A DNA stretch of 64,000 nucleotides from Deltaproteobacteria bacterium (GTDB lineage: Bacteria > Bdellovibrionota_C > UBA2361 > JAGFJO01): positions 1 to 64,000 of the forward strand of contig JAGFJO010000122.1 of assembly GCA_024102635.1 (NCBI GenBank). Reading direction: 5' to 3'. Of the stretch, positions 63,691 through 64,000 are shown piece by piece. The notes under the pieces are model-generated. The model ran no database searches and was not told where the DNA came from. It saw nothing but the letters and a program-made list of their open reading frames with translations. Positions within the stretch are counted from its first letter, which is position 1; each line of letters opens with the position of its first letter. The position numbers were made by a program, and so were the translations under genes.

Positions 63691-64000
63691 CTACGAGATT
63701 AGCCTCAGCACTTCATTTACTATGGCTTGCTGCTCTTGGGCATGGCGCTTGCCTGATCCGGTTGCCGGGGAGGCGGCCACATCTCGTCCGACATAAACGG
63801 CATCCAAGCCAAGCTTGCCCCTCAAATAAGGCTCGATGTAGCTCCATGCACCCATATTTTGCGGCTCTTCCTGCACCCATATTGCCGTCTTAATATTCAG
63901 ATCCTTAAGAGCCTTTTTAATTTCGAATTGAGGGAAAGGATAAAGCTGCTCGAAGCGTACGAGCTTGGCATTAGGCCTCTCGGCCTTCTGCAAAGCCGCC
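63691..64000 (-). CDS. sucA: 2-Oxoglutarate dehydrogenase E1 (C-terminal fragment at window edge)
   Basis: The gene continues past the right edge; about 103 C-terminal residues are seen. VRFEQLYPFPQFEIKKAL, WVQEEPQNMGAWSYI, then VYVGRDVAASPATGSG followed by KRHAQEQQAIVNEVL are diagnostic of the SucA C-terminus (thiamine-diphosphate E1 of the 2-oxoglutarate dehydrogenase complex). The apparent in-frame TTG at 63993 is an internal Leu codon, not a start. It indicates an oxidative citric acid cycle. It ends 80 bp from the start of the nuclease gene on the same strand. Confidence 0.95.
   Translation of the reverse strand, partial: AALQKAERPNAKLVRFEQLYPFPQFEIKKALKDLNIKTAIWVQEEPQNMGAWSYIEPYLRGKLGLDAVYVGRDVAASPATGSGKRHAQEQQAIVNEVLRLIS

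Overview
This window comes from a diderm (Gram-negative type) bacterium of roughly balanced base composition. The envelope genes support this: a TonB-dependent outer-membrane receptor, a lipobox lipoprotein, a giant cyclic beta-1,2-glucan synthase and a Kup potassium transporter. Central metabolism includes PEP carboxylase and the C-terminus of the 2-oxoglutarate dehydrogenase E1 subunit, so it is probably a respiring heterotroph. I cannot assign a phylum from the sequence alone. Several genes are distant versions of known families, which suggests a poorly sampled lineage. I found no tRNA, rRNA, CRISPR array, prophage or replication origin.

Layout. Bases 1-1289 are a complete IS481-type insertion sequence whose left end is the first base of the window. 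Next come a Ste24-type protease (+), then PEP carboxylase, a divergent glutamine-synthetase-like protein and an ArnT-like membrane glycosyltransferase (-). A secreted protein and a NaChBac-type voltage-gated cation channel (+) follow. Bases 10920-17995 hold a seven-gene Tad/Flp pilus-type operon on the minus strand (cpaF, tadB, tadC, cpaE, cpaB, tadE, tadG) with no pilin, secretin or prepilin peptidase beside it. Then come a GH37 trehalase, MgtE, a remnant of the Na+/H+ antiporter NhaA, a soluble sugar dehydrogenase, a TonB receptor, a DUF3592 membrane protein and a secreted subtilase.

Bases 29080-34155 are the least ordinary part. They encode a double-ACT protein, an 874-residue protein made of two HAD-phosphatase halves that both carry an altered catalytic motif, an overlapping P-loop NTPase, a lipoprotein sharing a domain with the secreted protein at 9165, and a long CsrA-like regulator with a 52-nt leader hairpin and a strong terminator. 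After these come a VWA/calcium-repeat secreted protein, a DUF2231-Rieske fusion, a protein that looks like a multiply duplicated, catalytically dead tyrosine recombinase, a basic low-complexity protein and several small membrane or secreted proteins.

The last third is mostly carbohydrate and ion metabolism: a GT4 glycosyltransferase overlapping a glycogen-debranching-like enzyme, an FkbM methyltransferase, a lone receiver protein, the 2938-residue cyclic glucan synthase, Kup, an exonuclease-I-like nuclease and the sucA fragment. Trehalase, cyclic glucan synthase, Kup, MgtE and the channel fit a theme of osmotic and ionic adaptation, but that link is inference. The best candidates for something undescribed are the tandem HAD protein with its NTPase partner, the shared LYKPA-type secreted domain, and the degenerate recombinase-like protein.
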